Assembly (NCBI GenBank): GCA_036374795.1
Contig: DASUTC010000158.1
Span: 1-59,628 of the forward strand
Origin: Herpetosiphonaceae bacterium
GTDB lineage: Bacteria > Chloroflexota > Chloroflexia > Chloroflexales > Kallotenuaceae
Reading direction: 5' to 3'
DNA: 59,628 nucleotides
Each line of letters begins with the position of its first letter. The first letter of the stretch is position 1. The notes under the pieces were generated by a model. The model ran no database searches. It saw only the letters and a list, made by a program, of their open reading frames with translations, and was not told the origin of the DNA. Positions 44,593 through 53,645 of the stretch are shown piece after piece. Both the position numbers and the translations under genes were made by a program.

Positions 44593-45342
44593 CTAGACAG
44601 GCCATTGCCAGCACTGCAAGCGCCAATCGCGCCCCTCAACGACGATCGCGGCCAGATAGCCCGGCCCAGGATGCAGCTCGCGCAGCAGCCAGCGCTCAGC
44701 CTCCTCCACATTGCCGCGTACCGCCAGCAGCGCGGCAGGCTCTCCCGGCACGAGCGACACATCGAAGCAATCCAGCGGCATCGACAGGCCCTCGCCGATC
44801 GCCTTGATATACGCCTCCTTGCGCGTCCAGCAGGTAAAGAACGCATCCACCTGGATCTCCTCCGGCAGCGCGTGCAACACAGCGCTTTCGTTCGCCGAGA
44901 AGAAATGTCCGGCGATCTGCTTAAGATCATCCAGCCTGCGAATCCCCTCGATGTCCACGCCGACCTCGCGGTTGCGTGTGACGGCGCAGAGCGCCATGCC
45001 CGCCGAGTGCGACAGATTGAAGCGCAGCGAATCGCCGCCGGTCGTCTCGGACAGCGCGGGCTTGCCGTATGAGGTATAGGTAAACTGCAACTCATGCGGC
45101 GCCAGGCCGATGTAGCGGCTCAAGATCATCCTGAGCGCGCCGCGCCCGACGGTAAAATGGTGCCGATCGCGCTCGAAGTAAAAGCGGCTCGCGCGCGTTG
45201 TCTCATTGGGCGCGAGCGTCTGCGCGTAATACGGCAGCCGCGCTGCGGGCTGGTCGAGCGCAATACGCCAGACGTGAACATCGTCGTGTTCCAGCGTCAG
45301 AGATGCCGGTGGAGGTGCCCATAGGGCGCTACGATCGGTCAT
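44593..45342 (-). CDS. 4'-phosphopantetheinyl transferase (Sfp-type)
   Basis: 249 residues from the ATG at 45342; the frame upstream is non-coding in character. Sfp-type motifs: SYGKPAL (91-97), FNLSHS (108-113), Mg-binding GVDIEGI (128-134) and WTRKEAYIKAIG (172-183). It transfers phosphopantetheine from CoA to a Ser of carrier proteins of fatty-acid, polyketide or peptide synthases. Sfp-size members usually serve secondary metabolism, but no carrier protein or synthase is in the window. Divergent from the oxidoreductase gene. Confidence 0.93.
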   Translation of the reverse strand: MTDRSALWAPPPASLTLEHDDVHVWRIALDQPAARLPYYAQTLAPNETTRASRFYFERDRHHFTVGRGALRMILSRYIGLAPHELQFTYTSYGKPALSETTGGDSLRFNLSHSAGMALCAVTRNREVGVDIEGIRRLDDLKQIAGHFFSANESAVLHALPEEIQVDAFFTCWTRKEAYIKAIGEGLSMPLDCFDVSLVPGEPAALLAVRGNVEEAERWLLRELHPGPGYLAAIVVEGRDWRLQCWQWPV

Positions 45343-45615
45343 AGATACTTTCTCGCGATCAGCTCTCGGTTGATTGTGCCATGGAGGCTGCCGGTGTGCG
45401 TCCTGAGGCAGGGCTATCGAGCGCCGGGCTGCGCCGGGTGCAGACACCTGCGCGGCAGGTCGACGGAGCCGCCTCCGATGAACTATACCATAACCTGTAC
45501 GAGCGGACCGCACGCGCGCAGCCGATTGACGCATCGGCAAGTGGATCGATACCTTGTCGGACTTTACTACAAAACATGGTACTATCGTAACATACACATC
45601 CTACAGGAGACGAGA

Positions 45616-46719
45616 GTGGCGATCAGGATCATCCAAGTTGGCATGGCACCATGGGGCATCACCTGGGCACCGATCATCCGTGAAGCGGCGGATGCAACGC
45701 TGGTAGCCTGCGTGGACTCCAATCCCGAAACGCTTGCAGCCGCACAATCGCATCTGGATCTACCGACGACACGCTGCTTCTCCACGCTAGAAACGGCGCT
45801 GGCAGCCGTCCCAGCAGACGCCGTGCTGATCACGGCGTCGATCGGCGCGCACGCATCGCTGGCGCTCACAGCGCTGGCCGCGGGCATGCACGTCTTGCTG
45901 GAAAAACCCTTCGCGGCTACCCTCGCCGACGCCGAGCGGGTGGTTGCCGCCGCCGCCGACGCCGGTCGGATCTTAATGATCAGCCAGAACTACCGCTTTC
46001 AGCCTGCGCCGCGCACGGTCGCGGCGCTGATTCGCGGCAATATCCTGGGCTCCGTCGGCAATATTACGATAGATTTTCGACAAAATGCCGCTACGCTGCT
46101 GCCACAGGAGCACGCGCTGTACCGCATGCCGCAGCCCTTGCTGGCCGAGATCGGCGTGCACCACTTCGATCTCCTGCGCATGGTGCTCGGCGATGAGGCG
46201 GCGCATATCACCTGCCAGGCCTGGAATCCGCCCTGGAGCACGCTGGCCGGGCCAGCGGCGGCCACCGCGACGATCACCTGCGCAGGCGGCACGATCGCCA
46301 ACTATCGCGGAAGCTGGGCCAGCCACGCGCTGCCGACGCCGTGGGCCGGGATCTGGCGCATGGAGTGTACCGGCGGCGAGATTGTCTGGACCAGCCGCAA
46401 CGGCAGCAATACGAACGCCGATCTGGTGATCGTCCGGCAGCGGGGCCAGCCAGCGCGGCGCGTGGTCCTGCCCAAGCTGCGCCTGCGCGGTCGCGCCGCA
46501 TGTCTGGCCGCGTTCACCAGCGCGATCCGCACGGGACAGCCGCCGGAGTGCTCAGGCCGCGATAATCTGGGCACGATCGCGCTGATGCAGAGCGCGATCA
46601 GCGCCGCGACCTCAGGACAGCCGCAGGTGCTCCCACCGACGATCGTCAGCCTGCCGTGGGCCTCCTACAAACAGGGCTGCACCAGCCGCATCCGGGCCAG
46701 CGCCCATCGCTTCGCCTGA
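45616..46719 (+). CDS. Gfo/Idh/MocA-family oxidoreductase
   Basis: 367 residues from the GTG at 45616, with AGGAGA 5 bases upstream; the frame is open further up (to 45370) but only from here does the Rossmann strand begin (AIRIIQVGMAPWGITWAP). The usual GxGxxG is altered to GMAPWG. The family EKPFA motif is present (HVLLEKPFAATLADAERVV), as is the substrate-domain stretch LAEIGVHHFDLLRMVLGDEA. NAD(P)-dependent sugar or cyclitol dehydrogenase of unknown substrate. The 270-base region before it is shared with the divergent transferase gene. Confidence 0.88.
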   Translation: MAIRIIQVGMAPWGITWAPIIREAADATLVACVDSNPETLAAAQSHLDLPTTRCFSTLETALAAVPADAVLITASIGAHASLALTALAAGMHVLLEKPFAATLADAERVVAAAADAGRILMISQNYRFQPAPRTVAALIRGNILGSVGNITIDFRQNAATLLPQEHALYRMPQPLLAEIGVHHFDLLRMVLGDEAAHITCQAWNPPWSTLAGPAAATATITCAGGTIANYRGSWASHALPTPWAGIWRMECTGGEIVWTSRNGSNTNADLVIVRQRGQPARRVVLPKLRLRGRAACLAAFTSAIRTGQPPECSGRDNLGTIALMQSAISAATSGQPQVLPPTIVSLPWASYKQGCTSRIRASAHRFA

Positions 46720-46790
46720 GACTTGCGCATCGGCCAGCGACATGCTACGCTCACCGCCGCACGATCAGCCGATGAGCCTGTGGATACGCT

Positions 46791-47003
46791 ATGTCTCAAG
46801 CCAGCCTCGAACAATTCCGCCAGCGCGTCCTCGCCGATCCCGCGCTGCAAGCGCAGCTGCGCGAAACACCCGATAAACCGGCTTTCATCGCCCGGATGCT
46901 TCAGCTTGGTGCGGAGCTGGGCTACGAGTTCAACGCCGACGAGATCGAAGCGGCGCTTGCGGTTGCCCGGCGAGCCTGGACTCAGCGCGGGAGCACACGA
47001 TGA
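46791..47003 (+). CDS. Nif11-type leader-like peptide
   Basis: 70 residues: MSQASLEQFRQRVLADPALQ followed by FIARMLQLGAELGYEFNADE and a final helix. This is the Nif11 domain pattern (short helical leader ending near the GYEFNADEI motif), used as leader of some RiPP precursors and also found in stand-alone proteins. No Cys/Ser-rich core or Gly-Gly cleavage motif follows; the chain stops after RAWTQRGSTR. Its TGA overlaps the ATG of the sulfotransferase (47000-47003), so the two are translationally coupled. Confidence 0.85.
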   Translation: MSQASLEQFRQRVLADPALQAQLRETPDKPAFIARMLQLGAELGYEFNADEIEAALAVARRAWTQRGSTR

Positions 47004-47983
47004 CGCTGCCTGCGCTCGACCGATGGGTGCCGATCCGCCTCTACTGGCAGCGCCAGCAGCCGATGCTCGACTGGTGCTACCTTGGCGCGCGTCGTCTGAC
47101 CGAGCCGTTTTTCGATCAGAGCATCGATGCGTGCCTGCGCCATCCGTTCAACGTTCTGTTTCGCCACCAGACGCCGCTCGACGCGCTGGGGGAGCTGCTG
47201 GCGCGCTCGCCCGGCCTGCCGCCGACCGGGTTTATCTTTCATATGTCGCGCTGCGGCTCGACGCTGGTAGCCCAGATGCTCGCGGCGCTGCCCCAGCATA
47301 TCGTGATCGCGGAGGCCGGGCCGATCGACGGCGTGCTGCGCGCCAACCTGCACGATCCCACGATCTCCGATCAGCAGCGGATCGCCTGGCTGCGCTGGAT
47401 CGTCGGCGCGTATGGTCGGCGGCGATCGGCTGAGGAGCGCCGCTACTTCATCAAGTTCGATAGCTGGCACGCGCTGGATCTGCCGCTGATCCGGCGGGCG
47501 TTTCCGACCGTGCCCTGGATCTTCGTGTATCGCGATCCGATCGAGGTGCTCGTTTCGCACGCGCGCATGCCGGGCAGCCAGATGGTACCGGGGCTGGTCG
47601 ATCCGCGTGTCTTCGGCCTGGACCTGGAGACGGCAGTGCAGATGCCGCAGATCGAGTACCGATCGCGCGTGCTGGCAAGCATCTGTCGCGCCGCCGTCGA
47701 GATGCCGCGCGACCAGCGCCTTGTGATACCGTACCGGCGGCTGCCGGATGCCGTCTGGGATACGCTGCTGGACTTCTTCCGCATCGAGCACAGCACGCTC
47801 GACATCGAGCAGATGCAACACGTGGCGCAGTTCAACGCTAAAAGTCCCAGGCAGCCCTTCGAGCAGGACGCGCAGGCCAAGCGGCAGGCCGCATCCGACG
47901 AGATTCGGCAGGTGGTCGATCGCTGGGTGCGGCCCTGGTACGAGCAGCTTGACAGGCTGTACGCGGTCCAGGGAGATCCTTGA
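47000..47983 (+). CDS. PAPS-dependent sulfotransferase-like protein
   Basis: 327 residues. The 5'-phosphosulfate loop is clear (FHMSRCGSTLVAQMLAALP), and the 3'-phosphate site fits VPWIFVYRDPIEVLVSHAR. It should move a sulfuryl group from PAPS to an unknown acceptor; some relatives with this sequence style are annotated aspartyl/asparaginyl-beta-hydroxylase-associated sulfotransferases. Translation is coupled by ATGA to a Nif11-type peptide, which may be its substrate or partner (inference). Ends in a strong hairpin. Confidence 0.85.
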   Translation: MTLPALDRWVPIRLYWQRQQPMLDWCYLGARRLTEPFFDQSIDACLRHPFNVLFRHQTPLDALGELLARSPGLPPTGFIFHMSRCGSTLVAQMLAALPQHIVIAEAGPIDGVLRANLHDPTISDQQRIAWLRWIVGAYGRRRSAEERRYFIKFDSWHALDLPLIRRAFPTVPWIFVYRDPIEVLVSHARMPGSQMVPGLVDPRVFGLDLETAVQMPQIEYRSRVLASICRAAVEMPRDQRLVIPYRRLPDAVWDTLLDFFRIEHSTLDIEQMQHVAQFNAKSPRQPFEQDAQAKRQAASDEIRQVVDRWVRPWYEQLDRLYAVQGDP

Positions 47984-48001
47984 GGCGGCCAACGAATCGC
48001 G

Positions 48002-48030
48002 CAGGGCGGGTACCATCTGTACCCGCCCTG
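48002..48030. terminator. Terminator between convergent genes
   Basis: CAGGGCGGGTAC (48002-48013), loop CATCT, GTACCCGCCCTG (48019-48030), then TTGTGACG. A perfect 12-bp stem, 46 bases before the end of the amylase gene on the other strand. Confidence 0.75.
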
Positions 48031-48075
48031 TTGTGACGAACATCCCCGTTATGATCGCAATTCGGTCGAGCCCGC

Positions 48076-50775
48076 CTACGGCACCGCCGCGCCGCTGGGC
48101 CGCGCCAGCAGGATGATCGTCGAGCGCGCCTGCACGCCGTAGCTGGTACCCGGCACCCTCGGCAGCCGCTGCTGGTTCCAGTCGGCGATCGCCGGATCGT
48201 AGTAGATGTTGCCGTAGCTCTCGCCCCAGGACGCTGTATCAGCGAGGATGTACCACTGCTTGCCGTTGGGCGCGGTCGGCAGGTTGAAGGTCAGATCCTG
48301 CCAGTAGGCGTTGTGCGCGACATAGATGTCGGGCGCGTCGGCGCTGCCTTTCGTCTCGGACGCCGATCCGTCGAGCAGGAAGGCCAGCGTGCGCGAGGTC
48401 GAGGTCCAGTCGGGCGAGTCGGGCCAGACGCCGTGCCATTTCAGATCGCGGTAGCCGTCGCCGTCGCTATCGGTTTCGCCGAAGCGCACGCTGCGGCGCA
48501 GCGCGGGATGCGCCTTGCGGAAGGCGATCAGCTTGCGGAAGAACTGGAAGGTGCTGGCGTGGGTGGTCTTGTTCTGCCAGTTGAGCCAGCCGCAGGTGTT
48601 GTCGGCCATGTAGGCGTTGTTGTTGCCGTACTGCGTCTGGCGGAACTCATCGCCCGCGACGATCATCGGCACGCCCTGATCGACCATCAGATGCGCCGCG
48701 AAGTTGCGGATCTGCCGCCGCCGCAGCGTCTCGTCGCCGCCGCTGTCCCAGCTATCGTTGTCGTTGCTGCCGCTGTTGGGATCGGATCCCGTGGGATTGC
48801 ACGGGCCGGTGCCGTTCTGCTTGGTGTTGTACGAGACGAGATCGTTGAGCGTAAAGCCGTCGTGAGCGGTGACAAAGTTGACGCTCTCCGGCGGCGTGCC
48901 GAAGCCGACCTCATTGGCGGTGATCGCCGTGCCCAGCCTGCCGACCTGATCGGCGTTGCTCTTGACGAAGCGGCGGGTCGTGTCGCGCATTTTGCCGTTC
49001 CACTCGTGCCAGCCGTCGGGGAACTGCCCGACGCCATAGCCCTGCGTGTCCCAGGCCTCCGCGACCATCTTGACGCCGCGTGTTTTGCCGAGCGCGGCGA
49101 TGTCGCGGAGCAGCTGCGCGTTGGGATTGAAATCGCGTCCGTCGTTGCCTTCGCGGCCCAGCTCGTAGGCCAGATCGAAGCGAAAGCCGTCGACGTGCAT
49201 CTCGTCGATCCAGTACTTGAGGCTGTCGATGATCAGCCTGCGCGCCGCCGGACGGCTGCCGTTGACGTTGTTGCCGACGCCCGTCGTATCGAAGTAGGTG
49301 CTCCTGGTATCGCCGAGCGTGTAGTAGTTCTGGTTGTCGATGCCGCGCAGGTTGTAGTACTTGACGCTGCTATCGGTGTTGACGCCGACCTCGGCGGTAT
49401 GATTGTAGACCACATCCAGCCAGACCTCGATGCCCTGCCCGTGGAGCGCTTTGACCATCTGCTTGAAGGCGCTGACCTGCTGGCCCGACACATACGAGCA
49501 GGCGCTCATGTCGGTGCAGAGGTATTCGCGGTTGGGCGCGAAGAACTGTGAGGTGATGTAGCCCCAGTAGCCGATCCGGTCGGCGGTTTCGCCCGGCAGC
49601 GGATCGTCAAACTGCGGAAACTCGTGGACCGGCAGCAGCTCGACCGCCGTCACGCCCAGCTCTTTGAGATGCGCCGCCTTGGCCGAGAAGCCGCTGTACG
49701 TGCCGCGCATCGAGGTGGTCATGATGGTGTCGTTGCGGGTATAGCCGCGCAGATGGACCTCGTAGATCACCGAGTCTTTCATCGGCTTGTTCGGCTTCGC
49801 ATCGCCGGTCCAGTCGAAGGTGGGATCGACCACGATCGACTTCGGCGCGACGGGCGCGCTATCGACGAAGGCATAGGTGTCGTTGCCGCCCAGGTAGCCG
49901 GTCGCGTAGTGCGTTCCCGTGCCGGTTGTGACGCGCGTCACCTCGCCGGACACCGCCCGCGCGTAGGGATCGGTCAGCAGCTTGTTGGGGTTGAAGCGAT
50001 TGCCCGCCGTATCGACATGCGCGCGAAAGCCGGTGTCGCTGGCCTTGGGCGTGCCCGGTCGCCAGCCCGCCATGTACTGCCAGTTCGGCCCCCACAGCCG
50101 ATAGCCGTAATAGGTGCCCGCGCCGATGTTCGGCACCGTCACGCTCCAGACGTTGGTCGCGCTGTCCCTGGTCAGCAGATGCGTGCTGCTGGGCGTCGAG
50201 GCTGTCGCCGACGAGAAGATCGATAGCTCGGCGCGCGTGGCGTTCTGCGAGAAGATCGTGAACTTCACGCCGCCGGTAACGATATGCGCGCCCAGCGGCG
50301 GCAGCGGCGGCGTGCTCGCGGCCTGATTCCACACGTTGTGGACGCTGGTCGAGCCCGCGCTGGGCACCGTGAGGCTGCGATTGGCGATGTTCTCCCAGGT
50401 CGTGCTGGTGCCCTGGCGTACGATGTACTTGTACTGGATCGTCTGGCCCGCGCTCGCGCCGAAGTCCACGAAGCCGCTCCAGGTGTCGCTGTCGATCCAC
50501 GTCAGCTTGACCGCGCTGGTCGGACTCCAGCTTCCAAGCTCGGCCACGCTGCCGACGACGTAGATGTCCTGGCCGGGAGCGGTCACGAACCCGTCGACTG
50601 TAAAGTCGAGGCGCACCGCACCTGCCGCCAGGATCGTGCTCTGCTGCGTCCGCGCCGTGGCTGTGGCCGGACTACCCGCCGCCTGCGTTGTGACGCCGGG
50701 CAGACTCGACAGCAGCAGCGCCACCAGCACCACCAGCGCCAGCACCCGACTCCGTCGTCCGTATGTGTGTAGCAT
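48076..50775 (-). CDS. Secreted CBM20-GH13 debranching amylase (isoamylase/GlgX-like)
   Basis: 899 residues from the ATG at 50775 (GGAG upstream). Signal peptide (VLALVVLVALLLSSLPG). Residues about 55-155 are a CBM20 starch-binding domain (GQDIYVVGSVAELGSWSPTS), then a CBM48-like domain (GGVKFTIFSQNATRAELSIF), then the GH13 barrel: region I DVVYNHTAE (about 455), region II GFRFDLAYELG with the nucleophile Asp (about 533), region III EAWD (about 573), region IV TAHDGFT (about 636). The layout is that of isoamylase/GlgX-type alpha-1,6 debranching enzymes, here exported for starch or glycogen use. It has a strong promoter with a palindromic operator. Confidence 0.92.
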   Translation of the reverse strand: MLHTYGRRSRVLALVVLVALLLSSLPGVTTQAAGSPATATARTQQSTILAAGAVRLDFTVDGFVTAPGQDIYVVGSVAELGSWSPTSAVKLTWIDSDTWSGFVDFGASAGQTIQYKYIVRQGTSTTWENIANRSLTVPSAGSTSVHNVWNQAASTPPLPPLGAHIVTGGVKFTIFSQNATRAELSIFSSATASTPSSTHLLTRDSATNVWSVTVPNIGAGTYYGYRLWGPNWQYMAGWRPGTPKASDTGFRAHVDTAGNRFNPNKLLTDPYARAVSGEVTRVTTGTGTHYATGYLGGNDTYAFVDSAPVAPKSIVVDPTFDWTGDAKPNKPMKDSVIYEVHLRGYTRNDTIMTTSMRGTYSGFSAKAAHLKELGVTAVELLPVHEFPQFDDPLPGETADRIGYWGYITSQFFAPNREYLCTDMSACSYVSGQQVSAFKQMVKALHGQGIEVWLDVVYNHTAEVGVNTDSSVKYYNLRGIDNQNYYTLGDTRSTYFDTTGVGNNVNGSRPAARRLIIDSLKYWIDEMHVDGFRFDLAYELGREGNDGRDFNPNAQLLRDIAALGKTRGVKMVAEAWDTQGYGVGQFPDGWHEWNGKMRDTTRRFVKSNADQVGRLGTAITANEVGFGTPPESVNFVTAHDGFTLNDLVSYNTKQNGTGPCNPTGSDPNSGSNDNDSWDSGGDETLRRRQIRNFAAHLMVDQGVPMIVAGDEFRQTQYGNNNAYMADNTCGWLNWQNKTTHASTFQFFRKLIAFRKAHPALRRSVRFGETDSDGDGYRDLKWHGVWPDSPDWTSTSRTLAFLLDGSASETKGSADAPDIYVAHNAYWQDLTFNLPTAPNGKQWYILADTASWGESYGNIYYDPAIADWNQQRLPRVPGTSYGVQARSTIILLARPSGAAVP

Positions 50776-50801
50776 GGATGATCTCCGAAGGCCGTCAGGC
50801 C

Positions 50802-50816
50802 GGGGGTGAGGGCCTG
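50802..50816. repeat. REP-like dispersed repeat, copy 2
   Basis: GGGGGTGAGGGCCTG, identical to 44520-44534, within the 5' leader of the amylase gene. Confidence 0.65.
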
Positions 50817-50830
50817 CATCTCGAAACACT

Positions 50831-50887
50831 TTGTTGACTAGTCAACAATCTAGCAAAAATACTATACCCGCCGAGAAGGCTTGTCAA
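50831..50887 (-). promoter_or_regulatory. Promoter plus palindromic operator of the amylase gene
   Basis: On the minus strand: TTGACA (50887-50882), 17-base spacer, TAGTAT (50864-50859), then the perfect 18-bp palindrome TTGTTGACTAGTCAACAA (50848-50831), which covers the expected transcription start. A repressor there would block initiation. The regulator is not identified. Confidence 0.65.
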
Positions 50888-50944
50888 GAGGGAGAAGGAT
50901 TCGCTGTCTCATGCGCCACGCAGAACAGCCGTCGCGACCTGCGC

Positions 50945-52114
50945 CTACTCGATCGCAACCCCGTACAGGCGGCTGGCGTTCTGCCACAAAATCTGCTGCG
51001 CGATAGCTTCCGCCTCGGCGCTCGTCAGGTAATCGAGCGCGATCAGCTCGCTCAGGCAGTGAGCCAGCGCATGGCGTCCATGCAGCGCCGCGATGTAGAA
51101 CAGTTCGGGGATCGAATGGGCATCGGTCGCAAAGAGCACCTTGGTGGTCGGCGCGAGCTCGAGCGCCTCGGCGAAGCGCGCGCGGCTGCCCGCGCCCGTC
51201 AACGGCACGCTCAGCGACACGTCGACATACACGTTCGCATAGAGGCTGGCAAGATAGCCGGCCTCACGAACATAGGGGTAGCAGTGAAGCAGCACGATCG
51301 GCGCGCCGCGCAGCCGCCGATCGTGAAGCAATGGGCGCAAATGAAGCGGATTCGCCAGACGAAGATCGGCATCGTCGTCGCCGAAGGCCACATGAAACTG
51401 CACCGGCAGCTCGATCGCCGCCGCCTCTTCGAGCGCGACATACAGCAGATATTCGATGAGCGGGCGCTGCGTTAGACGAATCGCTCCGGTCTGCTCCCAT
51501 AACGTCCGCAGCTCGGAGAGCGTAGCGCCAGCCTCGACAGCGCTGCGCGGCTCGACCTGCAAGCCGCCACGGTAGGCGGCGATACTTTTGAGCGCCACGG
51601 TGCCATGCGCCCGCGCCTCACGAATCCGCAGCCGCAGCGCCTCCTCAAGCTGGCTCAACGAGTGAATCTGGCCGATCAGCTCCTCGACGTAGGTTTCCAG
51701 CCGCAGCACGTGTAAGACGGGCACGCAAGATAGCGCCGCCATCTCGCCAAGATCCAGCGTGAGCGCCGCCTGAAAGCCGCTGTCCAGCAGCAGCGTCTTG
51801 ATATTGGCGGCGGCAAAGCAGCGGCGCATCAGATCGGCGAAGGGGAGCGCCGACCGCGCAGCCAGCACCGCTGCTTCTGTTGGCTCACAGCCCAAGAATG
51901 CAGCCAGATCGCGGATCGCCCGCCGGTAGACGATCGTCGTCGCCAGATGCGTGTCCATGACCGGATCGGTGCTTTCGCTGAATGAGCGCCGAACGAGCGC
52001 CGGATCGACGGATGACTGGTCGCGCCGAACCGCGTGGGCATGATGGTCGAGCAGCGGAATCGCGGCCAGATCGAGCGGATCAGTACTTGAAGAAATGCTG
52101 GCTGAACTCGTCAT
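50945..52114 (-). CDS. Amidohydrolase-family protein (FluG N-terminal-like)
   Basis: 389 residues from the ATG at 52114 (GGAGAGG upstream). Amidohydrolase metal ligands: HxH in LLDHHAHAV (25-27), His in VQFHVAFGD and VLLHCYPY, Asp in VLFATDAHSIPELF. It reads like the amidohydrolase-2 group that forms the N-terminal half of FluG/NodGS proteins. It begins inside the 3' end of the glutamine synthetase-like gene (35-base overlap), so the pair is co-translated. Likely cytosolic; substrate unknown, possibly a gamma-glutamyl compound. Confidence 0.85.
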   Translation of the reverse strand: MTSSASISSSTDPLDLAAIPLLDHHAHAVRRDQSSVDPALVRRSFSESTDPVMDTHLATTIVYRRAIRDLAAFLGCEPTEAAVLAARSALPFADLMRRCFAAANIKTLLLDSGFQAALTLDLGEMAALSCVPVLHVLRLETYVEELIGQIHSLSQLEEALRLRIREARAHGTVALKSIAAYRGGLQVEPRSAVEAGATLSELRTLWEQTGAIRLTQRPLIEYLLYVALEEAAAIELPVQFHVAFGDDDADLRLANPLHLRPLLHDRRLRGAPIVLLHCYPYVREAGYLASLYANVYVDVSLSVPLTGAGSRARFAEALELAPTTKVLFATDAHSIPELFYIAALHGRHALAHCLSELIALDYLTSAEAEAIAQQILWQNASRLYGVAIE

Positions 52115-53426
52115 CCGTAGCCTCTCCTGCAAACATCTCCGCCTCCGACCGCCGAACCGCAACAAAGGTGCGCGTCAGCAGATCGCCCATGTTGTCGCAC
52201 AGCACCCGATCGTCTTCAAACTCGTCCAGCGCCGTCGACAGGCTGCTCGGCAATCGCCGGATCTTGCGCTCCTGGCGCTCAGCGTCGGTCAGCGCGCCGG
52301 GATCGACCAGCACCTCAGCGCCCGGATCGAGCTGCCGCTCGACGCCATCCAGACCAGCGGCGATCAGGCAGCCCAGCGCGAGATAGGGATTGCAGCTACT
52401 ATCCGCCGCCTTAAGCTCAAGATTGGTCGTGCCGTGAGCGTCGCTCCAGAAGGGCGAGGCGATGCGAATCGCGGCCTCGCGGTTATCGTAGCCATAGACC
52501 GCATACGCGCTGCTCCACGACTGGGGCTGCAACCTGCGGTAAGAATTAACGCTGGGACAGGTCACGGCGACCAGCGCGGGCAGATGCGTCAACACGCCGC
52601 CGATAAAGTGCCGCGCCGTATCGGAGAGGCCGCGCGCCGCCTGGGGATCGTAGAACACATTGCGTCCCGACTCGTCCCACAGGCTGAAGTGGATGTGGCC
52701 GCCGTTGCCTGCCTGCTGCGGAAAAGGCTTCGGCGCAAGCGAGGCGTACAGGCCGTGATTCAGCGCGACCGAGCGGATCGTTTCGCGCAGCTTCAGATGG
52801 TTATCGGCGGCGGACAGCGCACGGCTGTGGCGGATCGAGATCTCGTGCTGGCCGTGACCAAGCTCAGGATAGTACTGCTCCACAGGCAGGCCCTGCGCCT
52901 CCAGCGCCGCAACCAGATCGTCGGCGAACGGCCCGGCCAGCGCCATCGCGATCGAGCTGAAGCATAGCGTCTCGTCGAATGGCACATATCCATCGCCCTC
53001 CCGCCGACAGAGCGAGAACTCAGCCTCAAACGACGCCTGCAAGTGCCAGCCATAGCCGGCAAGGCGCGCCTCCATTCGCCGTAAGAACGAGCGGGGACAC
53101 GCGGCCCACGGCGTGCGATCCTGCTCAAGCTGATCGCAGTACATCACGGCGCTGTGCGGCGCGTACGGCAGCACCGTGAAGCTCTGTACGTCGGGCACCA
53201 GCCGAACCTCGCCCACCGCGCCGGTTCCCTCCACGGTCTGCAACCGATCAAAGGCATTCATCGCCATCATCGCCTTCGTCAGCCCGATCCCGTCGGCGCA
53301 GCGATCCGCGAGACGGGCGGCGGATGTCGTCTTGCCGCGAATAATGCCGCCGTTATCGCAGTAGAGGAAGCGCACCAGGCGGACTTCGGCGGTCTGTACG
53401 TCTTTGAGAATCTGCTCAACGTTCAT
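52080..53426 (-). CDS. Glutamine synthetase-family ligase (FluG C-terminal-like)
   Basis: 448 residues from the ATG at 53426 (AGAGG upstream); the frame continues upstream through repeats and is not coding there. GS landmarks: metal ligands in EAEFSL (134-138) and PELGHGQHEIS (187-197), NGGHIHFSLW (241-250), and the substrate Arg in NREAAIRIASP. The N-terminus (VRLVRFLYCDNGGIIRGKTT) is that of type III or gamma-glutamylamide ligases rather than housekeeping GlnA, so it more likely joins glutamate to an amine. Overlaps the amidohydrolase gene by 35 bases. Confidence 0.9.
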   Translation of the reverse strand: MNVEQILKDVQTAEVRLVRFLYCDNGGIIRGKTTSAARLADRCADGIGLTKAMMAMNAFDRLQTVEGTGAVGEVRLVPDVQSFTVLPYAPHSAVMYCDQLEQDRTPWAACPRSFLRRMEARLAGYGWHLQASFEAEFSLCRREGDGYVPFDETLCFSSIAMALAGPFADDLVAALEAQGLPVEQYYPELGHGQHEISIRHSRALSAADNHLKLRETIRSVALNHGLYASLAPKPFPQQAGNGGHIHFSLWDESGRNVFYDPQAARGLSDTARHFIGGVLTHLPALVAVTCPSVNSYRRLQPQSWSSAYAVYGYDNREAAIRIASPFWSDAHGTTNLELKAADSSCNPYLALGCLIAAGLDGVERQLDPGAEVLVDPGALTDAERQERKIRRLPSSLSTALDEFEDDRVLCDNMGDLLTRTFVAVRRSEAEMFAGEATDDEFSQHFFKY

Positions 53427-53645
53427 ACAACAACCTCTGTGAGCATCAGCCACGAGCTTGCAGGTTCCTGGCTCAATGCCTCGATCTCGATCGCGCCTGA
53501 GATCCGGCACATGTGCAGGGCGGTAGAGCGTACGAGCGGCGTCCCGGCCACTCGCCTGCGCGATCATACCACATGCGGGCAAGCAATCGGGATGGTGGGG
53601 CGAGTCACAGCGGTGCGGATCTATGCGTGAGGGCGGGTAAGCGGA

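Noticed and set aside
46723-47433. 236-codon frame overlapping the Nif11 and sulfotransferase genes
   Set aside because: It is out of frame with both; both real genes have family motifs and coupled starts.
48313-49551. 412-codon open frame on the plus strand inside the amylase gene
   Set aside because: It lies wholly opposite the GH13 catalytic domain and has the low-complexity composition of an antisense frame.
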